The notes beneath the pieces were generated by a model. That model had not been told where the DNA came from and searched no databases. It saw nothing but the letters and a program-made list of their open reading frames with translations. From assembly GCF_026151205.1 (NCBI RefSeq), contig NC_087072.1, forward strand, positions 20,796,103 through 20,860,102: a DNA stretch of 64,000 nucleotides, given 5' to 3'. This DNA is from Bolinopsis microptera. Its lineage: Eukaryota > Ctenophora > Tentaculata > Lobata > Bolinopsidae. This document shows, in pieces, positions 13,572 through 26,643 of this stretch; position 1 is the stretch's first letter; each line of letters opens with the position of its first letter. The position numbers were made by a program, and so were the translations under genes.

Positions 13572-16030
13572 CATCTGAGCACTAGCCGAGCTGCTATTTT
13601 TAACAACCCTTACCTTCGGACCCAGGGAGGTCACCAGTATGACTTCAACCCTTACCTTCGACCCAGGGAGGTCACCAGTATGACTTCGCCAAATGCCTGT
13701 TATGTTATTACAGGTTCATTATAGGCGGCAATAAGCGCTTCTTTCCTTCATACTTTAAGAGGATTGCGAAAATTGAGATATAATTGATATATTTTATGCT
13801 TTTAGCTGTTCAGACAAGAACTATCGATATCTTCAATTTTGATATAAAGCAGTACTACATTATAGCACTTTATAATATACACTACTTTTCGATTATTATT
13901 TATTCTTGCAGAATAATACTATTCTGCAGGACTGATGACTCTAAACACAAGTCTATGTTTAATGCGATCAAGTGAGAGGCACACGGACAACCCACCTCAT
14001 TACAAATGTATCAAAGTCCTTTTATAATGAGCGAATTTGTCAATTTGGACGGCTGTGCCACGAATAAGTGGATCAAGAACAAACTACTAAGTAACCAATT
14101 TTTTTCAAACAGTATACACATAATGTCACAATGACCCTATATAAAAACAACCTTTAAAAAACTCAAACTAAGTAACAAAACAAAAAAAGCGCGAGCAGTA
14201 TAGTTTCAGATGGCTCTATTTGTAGATGCGTGGAATTAGGTAGCAACACTGAGTACTAGTGACGAAATATAATGTCGACATATCCGTTTATGTATTAGTT
14301 GTTCCAAAAATGGTGTTAATGTATGGAAAATGTGTCGATGGATTACATTTTTGCCGTAAAACTAATCATAATAATAATGTATTTAGTATTTCATTATTAT
14401 TATTATAGTTACAGTATGCGAAACAATTTCGAAAACAGTTGCCAGCTGCAATTACGAAGCCGAAATTTTAAAAGCAAACTGATCGCAACCAAATCCAACA
14501 TTTTTACTATGTTGACTAATTAGTAGTATACTAGTATATACAGAACATGAAACTATATTTTGAGAATAACAAAACATTTGTCCGGAGAACGTACCCATCA
14601 TCGAAAACATATAAGATTAGTTCACAGTTGTGAATTTAAAATGACGCAGATCGCAGCTCAACGCATGACTGCCGATTAAACTCTCAACGAATTCAAATAG
14701 AACGGAACGGAACTAAATTGTCTGATTGTATGCGCGCGATCGCATTTCGTACCATTATTCCATATATGGCCAATGGTCATGCGAATCAAAATTAGGACGG
14801 CTGTAAGATATGCGTCCGTTAGCCCGTAAAACTGAAGCTCTTCAATCGAATAGCAAACTGACAAACAGGTTTTGTTGTTTTTAGACTTGATGACCATACA
14901 ACCTCAAAATCCATACAACTACAAGTTAGAACGCCAAACCTTCGGTCATATAATGGCTCAGTTCGGTTCGGTGCTGTTTAAAAGTTTCAGCTGTATATGA
15001 TTGACCGCTTCGGTTTGGGTTCGGCAAAAAAATGTACCGAAACTATAGCTGTAAGGTTTGTACCGATTCTAATAAACCTGGTAGGTCTATTTCTACGTTT
15101 TACTATGTAACATTAACTTACTAAACCTATTAAACAAATATACTGGTTATAAGGCAAATGTGTACGCTAACTATCTAGAATTTGATAAAGAACATAATTG
15201 TATCTTCCTACTAAAATCAGTTTATAAAGTTAAACATTAAACAAGCAGAACGGAACATAAAACAAATATCCAGTAACGTTCATAAGGACTTAATGGTATC
15301 TGAACTGTTACCATGCAGAGTGAATGAAAAGTTCATGAAATGTTATTTGAAATCTAACACAAAAATTGGGATAATCGAATTTGGGGACTGAAAGCGAATA
15401 GGTTTTAAAACACCGCTCCAGTGGTCGTCCCCCTCCACCTGACCTAATTACACACCGCCGATGGCCACAAAGTGGTTTTTGCCAGATGCTACCTGGAGTA
15501 CTCCAACAACAAAGCTAGATCAAAGGACCTTTAAGTATGGTAATAAAATATACATGGACAGACAATTACTAACAATACATAAAACTGATGTAGTGTTATC
15601 ATATTATCATATTTGTGGCGCCGCTCCGTGTTAGCAGAATCTAGCGGTGACACATTCTTCCTAATGTGGTGACAAATTCTTCCACTTAAAATTAAATTTT
15701 GAATGCAAAGTGTGCAGAGCATGCAACGTTGTGGGCTACAAAAATAGACAGCCAAATCACCGCACCTTGCCCCCAGAATCAGATCTACCTGCACCACACG
15801 TAATTTGTTAATGCAAGACTGGAGTTAGTTAGTGAGAAAGTAAATTAAATTAATTATAAGCGGAGAGAAAGATCATACATAATGGGCCGACATATGATGA
15901 CAGATACCACTGCGGTGACGCTAGAATAATTAGCACCTCTTGGACAAACACAAAAAGCTTATAAGGGCACAAGGCAAACTATATCTAATAATGCTAAAAC
16001 GTTATAATATCAATATCATAATAATATAAT

Positions 16031-16130
16031 GAAATGAAATGAAATAATGTGCTTGTATACCGCCCATATGGTTAGCAACTGACACAAGTGTCAGGTACTA
16101 ACCATGTCAGAGCGGTTCTAAAGGGTGAGG
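16031..16130 (+). repeat. Short dispersed palindromic repeat (SINE/MITE-like), copy 1
   Basis: It begins with repeated GAAAT units, followed by CCGCCCATATGGTTAG and ending with CTAACCATGTCAGAGCGG, so the ends can pair. A second copy with the same layout lies at 42868-42965 inside an MCM9 intron. Conservation of both ends against a diverged middle suggests a mobile or structured element. Confidence 0.6.
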
Positions 16131-16496
16131 TGAAAATATCCAGCAACAAACAACTAAAACATTGCATCTCTAATACAAATCTATGATAAACATATAAAGA
16201 ATAATATATAATAGATAAACATATATAATGCTAAAACGTTATAATATCAATATTATAATAATATAATGATAAACATATAAAGACGGAATCACTAATTTGA
16301 TCTAGTATGGACTGACTTGATAGTTTTGTAATATTCCATTACGAATGCAATGTCTGCTGTGAGTATTTGCTACCACCCCAGCCGGAACCAGCTATATTGC
16401 ACATATAAAATATCGAATGTAAAATATCGGATTACGTGATTATACATGTTGCAACAGATCTTTTGCAAAAGTCGTGATGACAAATGATCATCTCGC

Positions 16497-18099
16497 GGTT
16501 CTTTTGCGATAGTCAAAACGCGACAACTAGCGCTGGATGGCGACAACTAGCGCTATCCAGCGCTAGTTGTCGCCATCCAGCGCTAGTTGTCGCTATCCAG
16601 CGCTGAATAACGCTGGCCAGCGCAAAATATATATGTTCGATAATTGTCGCTATCCAGCGCTAGTTGTCGCCATCCAGCGCTAGTTGTCGCCATCCAGCGC
16701 TGGTTGTCGCTATCCAGCGCTAGTTGTCGCTGGCTATGCGATAGTTTGCGATGGCCAGCGCAACTGGCCATCGCAGAAAACAGTTCGATAACTAGCGCTG
16801 GATAGCGATAACTAGCGCTGGATAGCGACAACTAGCGCTGGCCAGCGCTGGCCATCGATATCCAGCACAACATTTTTGCGCTATTACTCGTCGGCTAGCG
16901 CTGGCCAGCGCTAGCCAGCGCTAGTTGTCGCTATCCAGCGCTAGCCAGCGCTGGCCAGCGCTAGCCAGCGCTAGTTGTCGCTATCCAGCGCTAGTTGTCG
17001 CTATCCAGCGTTAGCCAGCGCTAGCCAGCGCTAGCCAGCGGTAACCAGCGCTAGCCAGCGCAATGTATCAAAATCATATACTTGCGATATTACTCGGATG
17101 ATGATTAATCACTTTACACTTGACTGTCACGTGCCTTTTTTATATTAACCCATTCTCTGACTCTAGCTGGTTCTGAACGACGCGACTTTTCGAAACCCCA
17201 ACCCTCTAATCTGATCCCAACCCTAACCCTAACCCAATCCTTAACAAAAACATATGCTGAAACCCTAACAATAACGAGAAATTAGACTAACTTCCTTATA
17301 CGGTCATATCACGTGATCGATACATGTACAGGTTTTCGCCAATATCTCGTCAGGAGAGCATTTTAACCGGAACCCTATGTCATGGGCCCATGGGGGTTGA
17401 TTCGGAATTAGCGTCCGAAAATACATCGATTGAAGTTGGACACAACCATCGGGGGCCCTTTTAGAACAATCTCGAAGATCGACTGTAGAGTGATTTAGTA
17501 CGCTCGATATTAGTATTACTCGTCAGCCAGCGCTGGCCAGCGCAATATAGTTGCGATATTACTCGTCAGCTAGCGCTAACCAGCGCTGGCTAGCGCTGGC
17601 TAGCGCTGGTTAGCGCTGGCTAGCGCTGGTTAGCGCTGGTTAGCGCTGGCTAGCGCTGGCCAGCGCTGGTTAGCGCTAGCTGACGAGTAATAGCGCAAAA
17701 ATGTTGCGCTGGATATCGATGGCCAGCGCTGGCTATCGCTTAGCGCTGGCCAGCGCTGGCCAGCGCTAGTTGTCGCTATCCAGCGCTAGTTATCGAACTG
17801 TTTTCTGCGATGGCCAGTTGCGCTGGCCATCGCAAACTATCGCGTGCGACAGTGTCGCATAGCCAGCGACAACTAGCGCTGGATAGCGACAACCAGCGCT
17901 GGATGGCGACAACTAGCGCTGGATGGCGACAACTAGCGCTGGATAGCGACAATTATCGAACATATATATTTTGCGCTGGCCAGCGTTATCCAGCGCTGGA
18001 TAGCGACAACTAGCGCTGGATGGCGACAACTAGCGCTGGATAGCGCTAGTTGTCGCCATCCAGCGCTAGTTGTCGCGTTTTGACTATCGCAAAAGAACC
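16497..18099. mobile_element. 1.6 kb foldback transposon with satellite-like arms and 8-bp TSD
   Basis: The ends are exact inverted repeats (GGTTCTTTTGCGATAGTC ... GACTATCGCAAAAGAACC). The flanks are the identical octamer CATCTCGC at 16489-16496 and 18100-18107, so this is a real insertion. The arms (about 16497-17095 and 17510-18099) are made of (C)CAGCGCTAGTTGTCGCTAT-type units in runs and are near-mirror images. The core (about 17100-17508) is a copy of the telomere-like dispersed repeat. No transposase frame is present; open frames inside the arms are repeat artefacts. An 8-bp duplication fits the hAT or P/foldback types, but the superfamily is inference. Confidence 0.88.
17175..17506 (-). 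repeat. Dispersed repeat with telomere-like core, copy 2 (inside foldback element)
   Basis: This is the reverse complement of the unit at 1867-2182, including the (CCCTAA)n stretch at about 17205-17266 and the GATCGACTGTAGAGTGATTT block. It occupies the unpaired core of the 16497-18099 element, so that element has captured it or is its source. Confidence 0.75.
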
Positions 18100-18107
18100 C
18101 ATCTCGC

Positions 18108-21100
18108 AATTCTTTCTCTGAACTTACCACTCTAAACGACATTTTATGCATTGTTCCTCTGTTTACCATGCGAAGTTTTATCATTTAAAGATTTAAACTC
18201 CTGAATTGTACTCACGTGCGACATTTTTTGTTTATCCCACGTCCTGAGATTTTTTCCGCAAACTGTAACTGATCCCTAATGGATCGCCTTGCCCTTACCA
18301 CTAAACGGGGCTAAGCCTAGCTAAAAGCACGATCCAATTCAATTAATTAAATTCTGATTAATGCAACGCTCCCTTCGCTCGCCGTTCCGCGACAAATGCA
18401 AACTGCAAACTGTCGACAAATAGATTTACTCCATATTTCTTATGTTACACTAATCTCATAGATATTATACCACACCAATTCTATTCATCTCTGTAAATCC
18501 TTTTCAACCTGGATATGATACCGTATCTATTTTCAAATCCACATGACGATAGTAATACGGCAAATTGATATTAGAGCGTGAAGTATGATGTTCTCGAATG
18601 ACCAATGACGTAGTTACATGAGACTGAGTAGACAAATGAGTCAAAAATGTAGACATACGTAGATAAACAAGCTCCTTTGTCCTGTATAGCAGTTAGGACT
18701 GCAAAAGCGCAAAGTAAACGAAACAATGTACGATTTCAGGAGAACTGGGGAAAGCCCCGATAATCCAATAATACTATAATATAATTTCGCTGCAAGATAT
18801 CATGGTATCATGATCGTCACCATATTAAAACAATGAATCTGAGTACACTATATTATGAGTGCATTGTGATACTATTTAGAGATATTCATCATCGAATTAT
18901 TTCGTCTTGGATCCCTGATAAAGAATGAGATATACAGAATAAATATAAATATAGAAAAGGGGCATAATTACCGTGGGTATAACACAGGGTATTCGCGGTT
19001 AGATCCGTGATACCCCCGAAATACGATCACCTTTTGGAGTTTGGACCACCCACTCAAACGATTAACCAAGAGGGCAAACTACCGGAAATGTTGTCATAAG
19101 GACAGTTCGATTTAAGAAATAAAATCGTGCATATATCAAGTTCAACGTTCACGGAAGCAAAGACTGGAGTATAGTAAAAAACAATTGCGTCTAACAAAAA
19201 ACTATAAAGTAAAGTAATTTTACTTTTAAAATATGTCAACACTTTTAATAATATGAAATTTGTCAGGTTTACGTCTTTGCTCGTGGGAAAGCCGGAGTTG
19301 ACAAAGACATGCTTAACAATAACTACCTACATTTTGACGTGCATTCGGTCTGATCAGCATTTTATTTTATTTTTGATGTTGAATACATAATTTCCACATA
19401 CGTGTTTCACAATCCACGCGAGTTCTTCATCACTTTCAAAGGAAAAATTCAAGAATGCCTTTTAACTTTTTAACTTGGCCAACTTTTTGTTTCAAATATC
19501 GCGGTGTTAAGCTGTGGCCAGTGGAGGTAGCTTCTCGAGCGCTTGGACCCCGAATAATTAATAAATCTTTGATGTCTAGGACGGAGCGAGGTACCCTTTC
19601 TCTTTCGACCATTTTACCTATAACAATGCCCCAGAGCAGTAGGTCAATTAACGGATAACCAAATTAGTGAAACTAAATCTATAGATTTTCAATGAAATAC
19701 TTTATACTACACATTATGATCTACTGCATAATTGACAAAAATAATTATACGAGCTAGTAAAATATTTATGTTGCTGCCAGCTTTCTGGTTGAGAAGTTCA
19801 AACAACCATAACTAAGCCAGAAGTATAGGTATCAATTGTGCAATCGATCTACATTACTGGTTCAACGATTCTATCAAAACAATTCACACGAACAACCATT
19901 CAATTGAAACCACAATTGCAAATGTGGTAGGTAGGTGTGCCACGACCATTGACCAGCGAGTAATAGAAAATACACTGCTCACACTTTTCTATAATGAATG
20001 AGATATGCTGTATGTACATGTGATATCACAAGCACTGTATATCTAACCTCTCCACGACTTCAACTTGAAATAATATGAGTTTCTTTAGAAGTCAGGTTTA
20101 ACAGTACTAACACATGGATAAAGTTGGCATGCCACATAGTTCAGTGCCAAGTGGCGAAGTTGTGAAAGATCGATTCATATTCGGATAATATTAATCGTAA
20201 AAGAAAACAGATAAAAGAGGAATAAGAAGAAACAAATCATAATATAACTAAAACTTGGTGGACTATGGGGATATGAAATCGAATTTAGATGAGTGAAAGA
20301 GTTCGCGGAGTCAAATTAATACTATTTAAATTTAAAGACTTTAAACGAGTTCGTCGGAAACCGATTAAATTGCTTTCAGTATGAGTATAGTTATCACAGA
20401 TACATCTTAAATCAAAACAATTACTTTAGCAATAGGTATCATCTACCTCCCAGGAATTTGTTTCCGTGTTAATATTATTGAAAACTTACCAAATAATATT
20501 GGAATATTGGCAAAATTTTATTTGCAAAGTTAATTTTTTTGAATAGATTTCTTATGGATACTTGGCTACATGCCCAACATAATCGGGGAAATCTTCCCGC
20601 AATACAGATAGTTTAACATAACTCAATTTCTTAATGTTTATGCAAAAATAAAATGAGTAGCTTCTCATATTTTCGAGTGCTACTACTGGAATATTAGATT
20701 TAATCATATCATTGATGACGATTCAGGCTTGTGTGGAAATAATTATAGAAAACATGTTTAACAAAGCTATCAACCTATAGTCTGTAGAACATTGTCACTT
20801 GATAAGAAGGAAGTGTAACACACAACTCATAAGTTAAATTAGTTAAGTAAGTTAATTCATTTTTCTCAAACATATTATGTGTTGTCATGGCTTCTTATGA
20901 AGGAAGGCCAGGAACAAAATTCCTCTGAAAGCATTAAACTTCTAGCTGAATACATTCTAGCTGAATACCTGGCTGCGAGAATATAAACCCAACAAAAAAC
21001 TTTAAAACTTTAAATAAACCCAAGATGGCGACAAAATATTTAAGCAGTACAAACAATTTCAACAAACATTTTCAACAAACATGTTATAACGATAAATTCT

Positions 21101-23054
21101 TGGTTACTGTACTTATATAATGAATTTAGATGATGACAAATTACAAATTCAGTTTCAAGAGAAGAAAGTTCTTGGACGAAATATCATTGCGACAAATGTT
21201 TCCGTACCCAAGGAGTTGTAACAACGATTAACGATAACTGATAGTTAATTCACAAAGAAAAATCCACCTAAGTATAGCGAGTGAACCAGTTGGACATGAG
21301 TGCCTTTCTACCTATAAATTATACATATATATATATATATATATATAGAATGACAAACCCTTCAGGTGCTACTGTGATGAAAGGAACAGAGTCGATAACC
21401 CCAAACAGTGACATATGGCGGACTCCGAGAAGTAAGTGGAGTATGTGTTTGATATGGATGGTATGTTGATATGTACATTCCGTCACCTTCACGTACAGTG
21501 CCCAGGGTATAATTGAGACTTCTTGTCTGTAATTACTGTGTTCTTACTATTATTATAATAGGACTAGGGATTCCGCGTTGGTGCTGACAGCGTGGCCAGA
21601 ACTTGTTGGGGAATTAAATACGAACACGTGAGGAGAGCTTAATTTCGATGTTCAGTGAAAATAAGATAATAAAATCTGTTAGTACGTGCGGTGTAAATTA
21701 CGACAAATGATAAATTTGATGTGACTTCTTTCATAAGATTTTTAAGGACTCTATGGTGACAATAATATGTAATAATATTATTTTTCAAGTATTGACATAT
21801 AGACGAATCATAAAACCTTGCCCTTCCGATATTACGACTAATGTTAGTTTAAAACCAAAAAGAATAAGAATAAAAAACGAAATAGAATTTTAGATCGACA
21901 AAATCAAGGCTGTCATATAGCCAAATGTTTTTTTAAATCACGGCGTTTTAGGATAAGAAAATAATATAGGAGTGTTATACTGTTAAGTGGATTCACAGCT
22001 TCAACGCTTAATTTTATGAAGTTGTTAAACTTAAATACGATTAAAAGGAATAATACGCGAAGACACAGTAGCTGAAAGCACATCAGTAGTAGCTGAAAGC
22101 ATATTTACATATGAAATGCATATATAATACAGCTGGCTGGCCGGTATTCATACACGCCCTATATGAGTATGTCCGATGTCGCACAATTCAATAATTTTGT
22201 AAACATAGCTACAAAAAACGTTCGTGTTGTACGTTTATCTATGTTTACACTATTGAACAGCTCGGCGAAAAATCCAGAAAGATCTTCAAAAACGAGCCAT
22301 AGTAAAACAATCAAGACGGACAGATTGAGTTTAAGAAAGTGTTTATCTTTAGTTTGATGGCTGTTGTTTGTCGTTTATCTCAATGCTTTATTTGGATTAA
22401 TTCTCCGCTTATGACAATTTTTCTCAGCTTATCAGCATAAGTGCATTTTGTAAGTTGAGCTATTAGTTCTGTACATATGAGTATGTGATTGTGGCATCCA
22501 TAACATATGTCAACATAATTTGAGATGAGGGATGGAATTTCGCGCTATTAGTATTATTTACACAATATTTACCTCAAACATCTGAGTATTCCGAAGAAAA
22601 GTTTCCCTTAAAGCAACGCATTTCACTGATCAATCAGAGACAATTAAATTAAGGAATTACTATCGATACGACTAAATAACAATGAGCTGCTGCTGGAAAT
22701 ATTTCAGGCAATATATAACTATTTGCTAAATATTCGTCAATGTACGAACTTTTTTTTCATGTGGTCTGTATTTAACTTTAGGCCAGGCATCGTATTTCTT
22801 CTCTAATTCGGAGGACCGAAATATCAAATAGTCCATTTGCTGCTCCGCCCTTCCTAATTATACTAAAAACTTTCAATTCTATTTATAGTACTGACAGTGC
22901 TACCTCAAGCTGCCTGATTGGACATTGTGACAACTTATATTGTATGAATTGAGTTCCGGTCACAGCAAAGTTTTGTAATTTCACCAGAGATTCAGCTCAA
23001 TAAAAACCCCGATTTACCGCAGTGTTATTTTTTCCTCCGACAACCCCGGTAAAT
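18108..23054. other. Gene desert
   Basis: No splice-compatible coding exons or RNA genes were recognised. There is a short (TA)n microsatellite at about 21325-21347 and several short direct repeats. Base composition is uniformly AT-rich. Confidence 0.5.
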
Positions 23055-23164
23055 CTTGTCATACGTTGTACTTGTATGACCCGCCGCGCACGAGTGCGCG
23101 GCTCCCCCTGCATGTATCGTAAGAACTTAGTGAAACGATCGTGGGGGTCGCGACGTGATACAAG
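23055..23164 (+). mobile_element. CTTGT...ACAAG MITE, copy 1
   Basis: This 110-bp element starts CTTGTCATACGTTGTA and ends ACGTGATACAAG, with a GC-rich central hairpin (GCCGCGCAC / GTGCGCGGC). Related copies are at 29634-29729, 33736-33854 (inverted) and 33994-34093. The flanks (GTAAAT / GTAATA) are an imperfect 6-bp duplication. Confidence 0.75.
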
Positions 23165-23612
23165 GTAATATAATCAGAGTTTGACTGAACTTTGGGATCC
23201 ACAGCTTGACCCAAGCTGAGTACGACACTTTTTGATTTAATCCGTAATTCATATCAAACAAGATGGACGAAGTATAACTTCGTTACTGCAATCCTGAATA
23301 TAACCGGGAGGAACCCTGCCGACAAACGCACAACCCAAAATAATTACAGAATTAATTTCCCGTCCAGGCTGATTCCTGTATGTTATAGTCATGCTTTCAT
23401 GGTCAAAATCATCATGGTTTCTGTTTGAACATTGGTTCCTTGTCGATCCTTACTTGCTCCATATTATAACTCTATTAGGAATAGACACACTATTTTTATC
23501 TGTATTTTTTGAAAGATTTCTGGATTTGTTCAAGGTATCGTGAGAATAACAGAAAGCGAACAAATTATGGAGAATGAGAATGAGACGAATGAGTATAAAT
23601 TATTCAGTATTA

Positions 23613-23700
23613 CCTTATCGGTCATAATTATCACGGACAAGTTTTTCACGAACCAAATTTTTCACGGGCATAATTAATTTCCGTGATAATTATGACCGAG
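23613..23700. mobile_element. Short TA-flanked MITE (CCTTATCGGTCATAATTATC ends), copy 1
   Basis: The left end CCTTATCGGTCATAATTATC is mirrored by GATAATTATGACCG at the right. The interior TTTTTCACG blocks recur in the longer copy at 26238-26643. TA precedes the left end; the right end is truncated or diverged. Confidence 0.6.
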
Positions 23701-24210
23701 AATAGCTTTTATTTTCCGGATAACCAAGACTAAGAGACGATACGTTTAGCCGGAGAGTTCGCTAGGGGACACCATGCCTTTATTCTGAAACGAATTACAA
23801 AGACACAATATAATCCCTATGCGTTTGGCTTTTCCTTTGCGAGCAATCAATTCAACTTCAAGTCAAAAATTTATCTGGAAAGAAATAATCACAAATTCAC
23901 AGTAATACTAATACTTTTCTGGGTATTTCTTGAATGACGATATTTATTCCGATTGATTAATCGTTGATGCATTGATCCGGACTGTCATTCCAACAAGGTT
24001 TAGAGCACAATATTTATGTTATATTTATTATTATTTATATGTTATAGTCCAGGAAAAGGACCGACAGTTGCACTGTCAATTTTGAAAACTCCAACATAAC
24101 ACCACTGATCACAAAACAGAAAAAACTGGTCCGGAAACAGATGGAATATCTAACGAGAAAGATGACTCCGGTACTACAGCAGCCTTTAGGTCCAAAAATA
24201 CACCCGTTCT

Positions 24211-24247
24211 GTTTTTAAGTGAGCATAACTTATGCTCACTTAAAAAC
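24211..24247. repeat. Perfect 18-bp-arm palindrome
   Basis: GTTTTTAAGTGAGCATAA is followed by one base and then its exact complement. No gene is near. The perfect match over 18 bp suggests a recent origin or selection for pairing. Confidence 0.85.
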
Positions 24248-25679
24248 AACTCTAAATCAGTAGGCTGTCACTCTATTAATGCACCACCCCGCCTCCTCCA
24301 TTCCTAATAGTTATACAATAAATTCTACTGTCCTAATTTTGTATCGTGATGGAGACCGGTGCCAAAACTGTTATTAGGTTGCCGTTTGGTGTGAGCAATA
24401 GCGAACAGCACGTACACTCCTTTGCCCCGTCAACCTATATCTAATCTATTCAAAGAGTGACAACCATACTACACATTGAATTAGGATTCCTTTAAATATC
24501 AAATTGATTTACTGTAAACTTGTTTATTCTGTTATAAATGGCATGAAATTGAAATTTTTGTTTAACTGACATTTTTGTTTAACTGACTACTTCCAAAGCT
24601 CCAATAAAACTCCCCAATCTGCAACAGTAATTCATTATTAGACGTGAACAATTATAAACATCCAGTCGGGCGGTCTATTTAAAGTACGATGACCCTGACT
24701 CTCCTGGCTAAACCTCATTAAAGTATCGAAGAAAGTAGATTAATTGCCTCAAGAGACAAGATTGCCAAACTTTTGTGAGAATTATTAAGATTGGAATAAT
24801 ATTTATTATTATTGACTTTCAGTCACACCATGGTGATACTTGGTACTGCCTAAACAGTAAACACTGGGGACTGCAAATCACGAAACAAAAAAGTGACGAT
24901 GGTGATCGTCCGGATATCTTAAAACCTTCATTCTTTTAAAGTTTTAACGTATTTATCCGTCTAACTTACTTAACTAACCGTTTTATAAAAAGACTAGAAA
25001 GCCCGTGATCACGGGGAGGAAGCTAATAGTATTCTTTTGTAGTCAGTTTTTTATAGCATCAAAAAATATCCGTCACAACCGAAGATACAGCCAAATAAAA
25101 TGTAGCTCGCACTGAACACAACTTAATTACCACAAAACCGATAAAAATTACGTTAAAACAATCATTGCACGTGCATGTGTGCGTTTCAACACCGTTACCA
25201 TGGTTACTGTGCAACTTCCTTTTTCTCATCTGATTTTCGGACTGAAGATTTATATCAAATGTAACTTATGTAAGGGAGTAAGCATATTCTAAAAATTATA
25301 AGTAAAATCATAGCAGCGTGATTGGATTAAATGGTAAAAGTTCAAAGACAAAAAGCTGAAATTTGTCACCGCTTCTAGTTCTAATGATAGAAATAAACTT
25401 AGTTTATTGTTTATACAAATTTAATCTTGTTGACAATACGATCAGCGATACAAAAGTTCAAATCCGGTTGACGAGAATTTCTCGGAGAAATATTTCGTCA
25501 TCAGTGAACGAAATGTTATAAGACAGAGCCCGAAGCCGGGTTGACAAAAGAAGGGAATTTCAAAATGATCAAGGGCAAATGCAAAAGTAAACATTGACCC
25601 ATAAAGAACAATATTGTCCTAATCAAATGATAATGATAATCTAATAAACATAGTTAATGCAAACTTATATCAACTTATA

Positions 25680-26177
25680 GTCTATGTAATAAGTGTGAAT
25701 AATGCAAATTACGATAACGTCGAGCTGTATGTCAATGATGGCCTCCTGTGTAATGTGCATTGCATTTTGAATGAAGAGTGTAAAAAGGACGAAAAATAGG
25801 TAAATTTTTGCTTAAAATGCCTATAACTCCTAAAGTACAGGATCGTAACAAGCATAGTCAGACGCAACTTTTGGTACCAAAATTATAATATTTAAAGGAC
25901 CAAATTTTGTTCAAAATTTAAAAATTTGAAAATAATGTTCCTTTAAATGATATTAATACTAAAAGTTTGGTCTCGATGAGCTGATTACGATGCCATAACA
26001 ATTATTTCATAATAACTGAAACTGTGAAAGTAATGGGGTAAAAACTAAAAAACAAATGCGAAAATTGCTACACGGTGGAATTATTTTATTTACATTTTTA
26101 GACAACTTTTGGTACCAAATTTATCGAAATCGGAGGAAAGAAATTCTGTGTCAACTCATGGCGCTTATTTCATAGAC
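25680..26177. mobile_element. TA-flanked element with GTCTATG ends, copy 1
   Basis: The left end GTCTATGTAATAAGTG and the right-end complement GTCTATGAAATAAGCG form terminal inverted repeats, each flanked by TA. The right 80 bp (GGTACCAAATTTATC and CAACTCATGGCGCTTATT blocks) match the right end of the element at 33618-34236. There is no transposase frame; TA flanks fit a Tc1/mariner-type MITE. Confidence 0.65.
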
Positions 26178-26237
26178 TATTAACCCGCACTAAATCAGAA
26201 CTACCCATTCAATTTTACACATACAATTTACAAACTA

Positions 26238-26643
26238 CCTTATCAGACATAGTTGTCACGGACAAGTTTTTCACGGACCAAATTTTTCACGGACATAATT
26301 ATATTCACGTTCATGACCGCCCAAAAATTTCCAAGAAATTGTTAAAATTTTTGGTGATTTTTTAATAAGTGTTTTACTCTTTTTCTGAATTCTAGAATGT
26401 GACTGAGGAGTGAATGTGATTATATTTGTCCTAGTATACTAATAAGCTAATATAGTAATCGGCTACACACATATCTACGCATATGTAGGGTCAGGGACAC
26501 ACACACTAAAATTAATGGAAATAATTACCGGACTTTATTATTTACGGAGCTTGATGCCACAGACATTATTTTCACGGACATAATTATTCACGCTAAGGTC
26601 TTCAGCGTGAAAGTAATGTTCGTGATAATTATGACCGATAAGG
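26238..26643. mobile_element. TA-flanked MITE (CCTTATC...GATAAGG), copy 2
   Basis: The ends CCTTATC and GATAAGG are flanked by TA on both sides. The left interior (GACAAGTTTTTCACGGACC) matches the copy at 23613-23700, and the right end carries GTGATAATTATGACCG. It is non-coding. Confidence 0.65.

Larger units (their letters stand above)
11272..16496. other. Gene desert upstream of testican
   Basis: This should contain the testican promoter and 5' UTR, but no core promoter element stands out. No supported coding exons were found. It holds a near-perfect hairpin (13534-13571), a ~41-bp tandem duplication (13605-13646 and 13647-13687) and two related AT-rich stretches around 16000-16050 and 16229-16280 sharing TTATAATATCAATAT. 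The rest looks like unique AT-rich sequence. Confidence 0.55.

Noticed and set aside
14676-15797. Minus-strand frames of 73 and 88 codons with Cys
   Set aside because: No flanking splice sites in phase and no recognisable domain; length is expected by chance.
16583-18184. Open frames with QLALDSDN repeats on both strands
   Set aside because: They are mirror readings of foldback-element arms, with no known domain or splice context.
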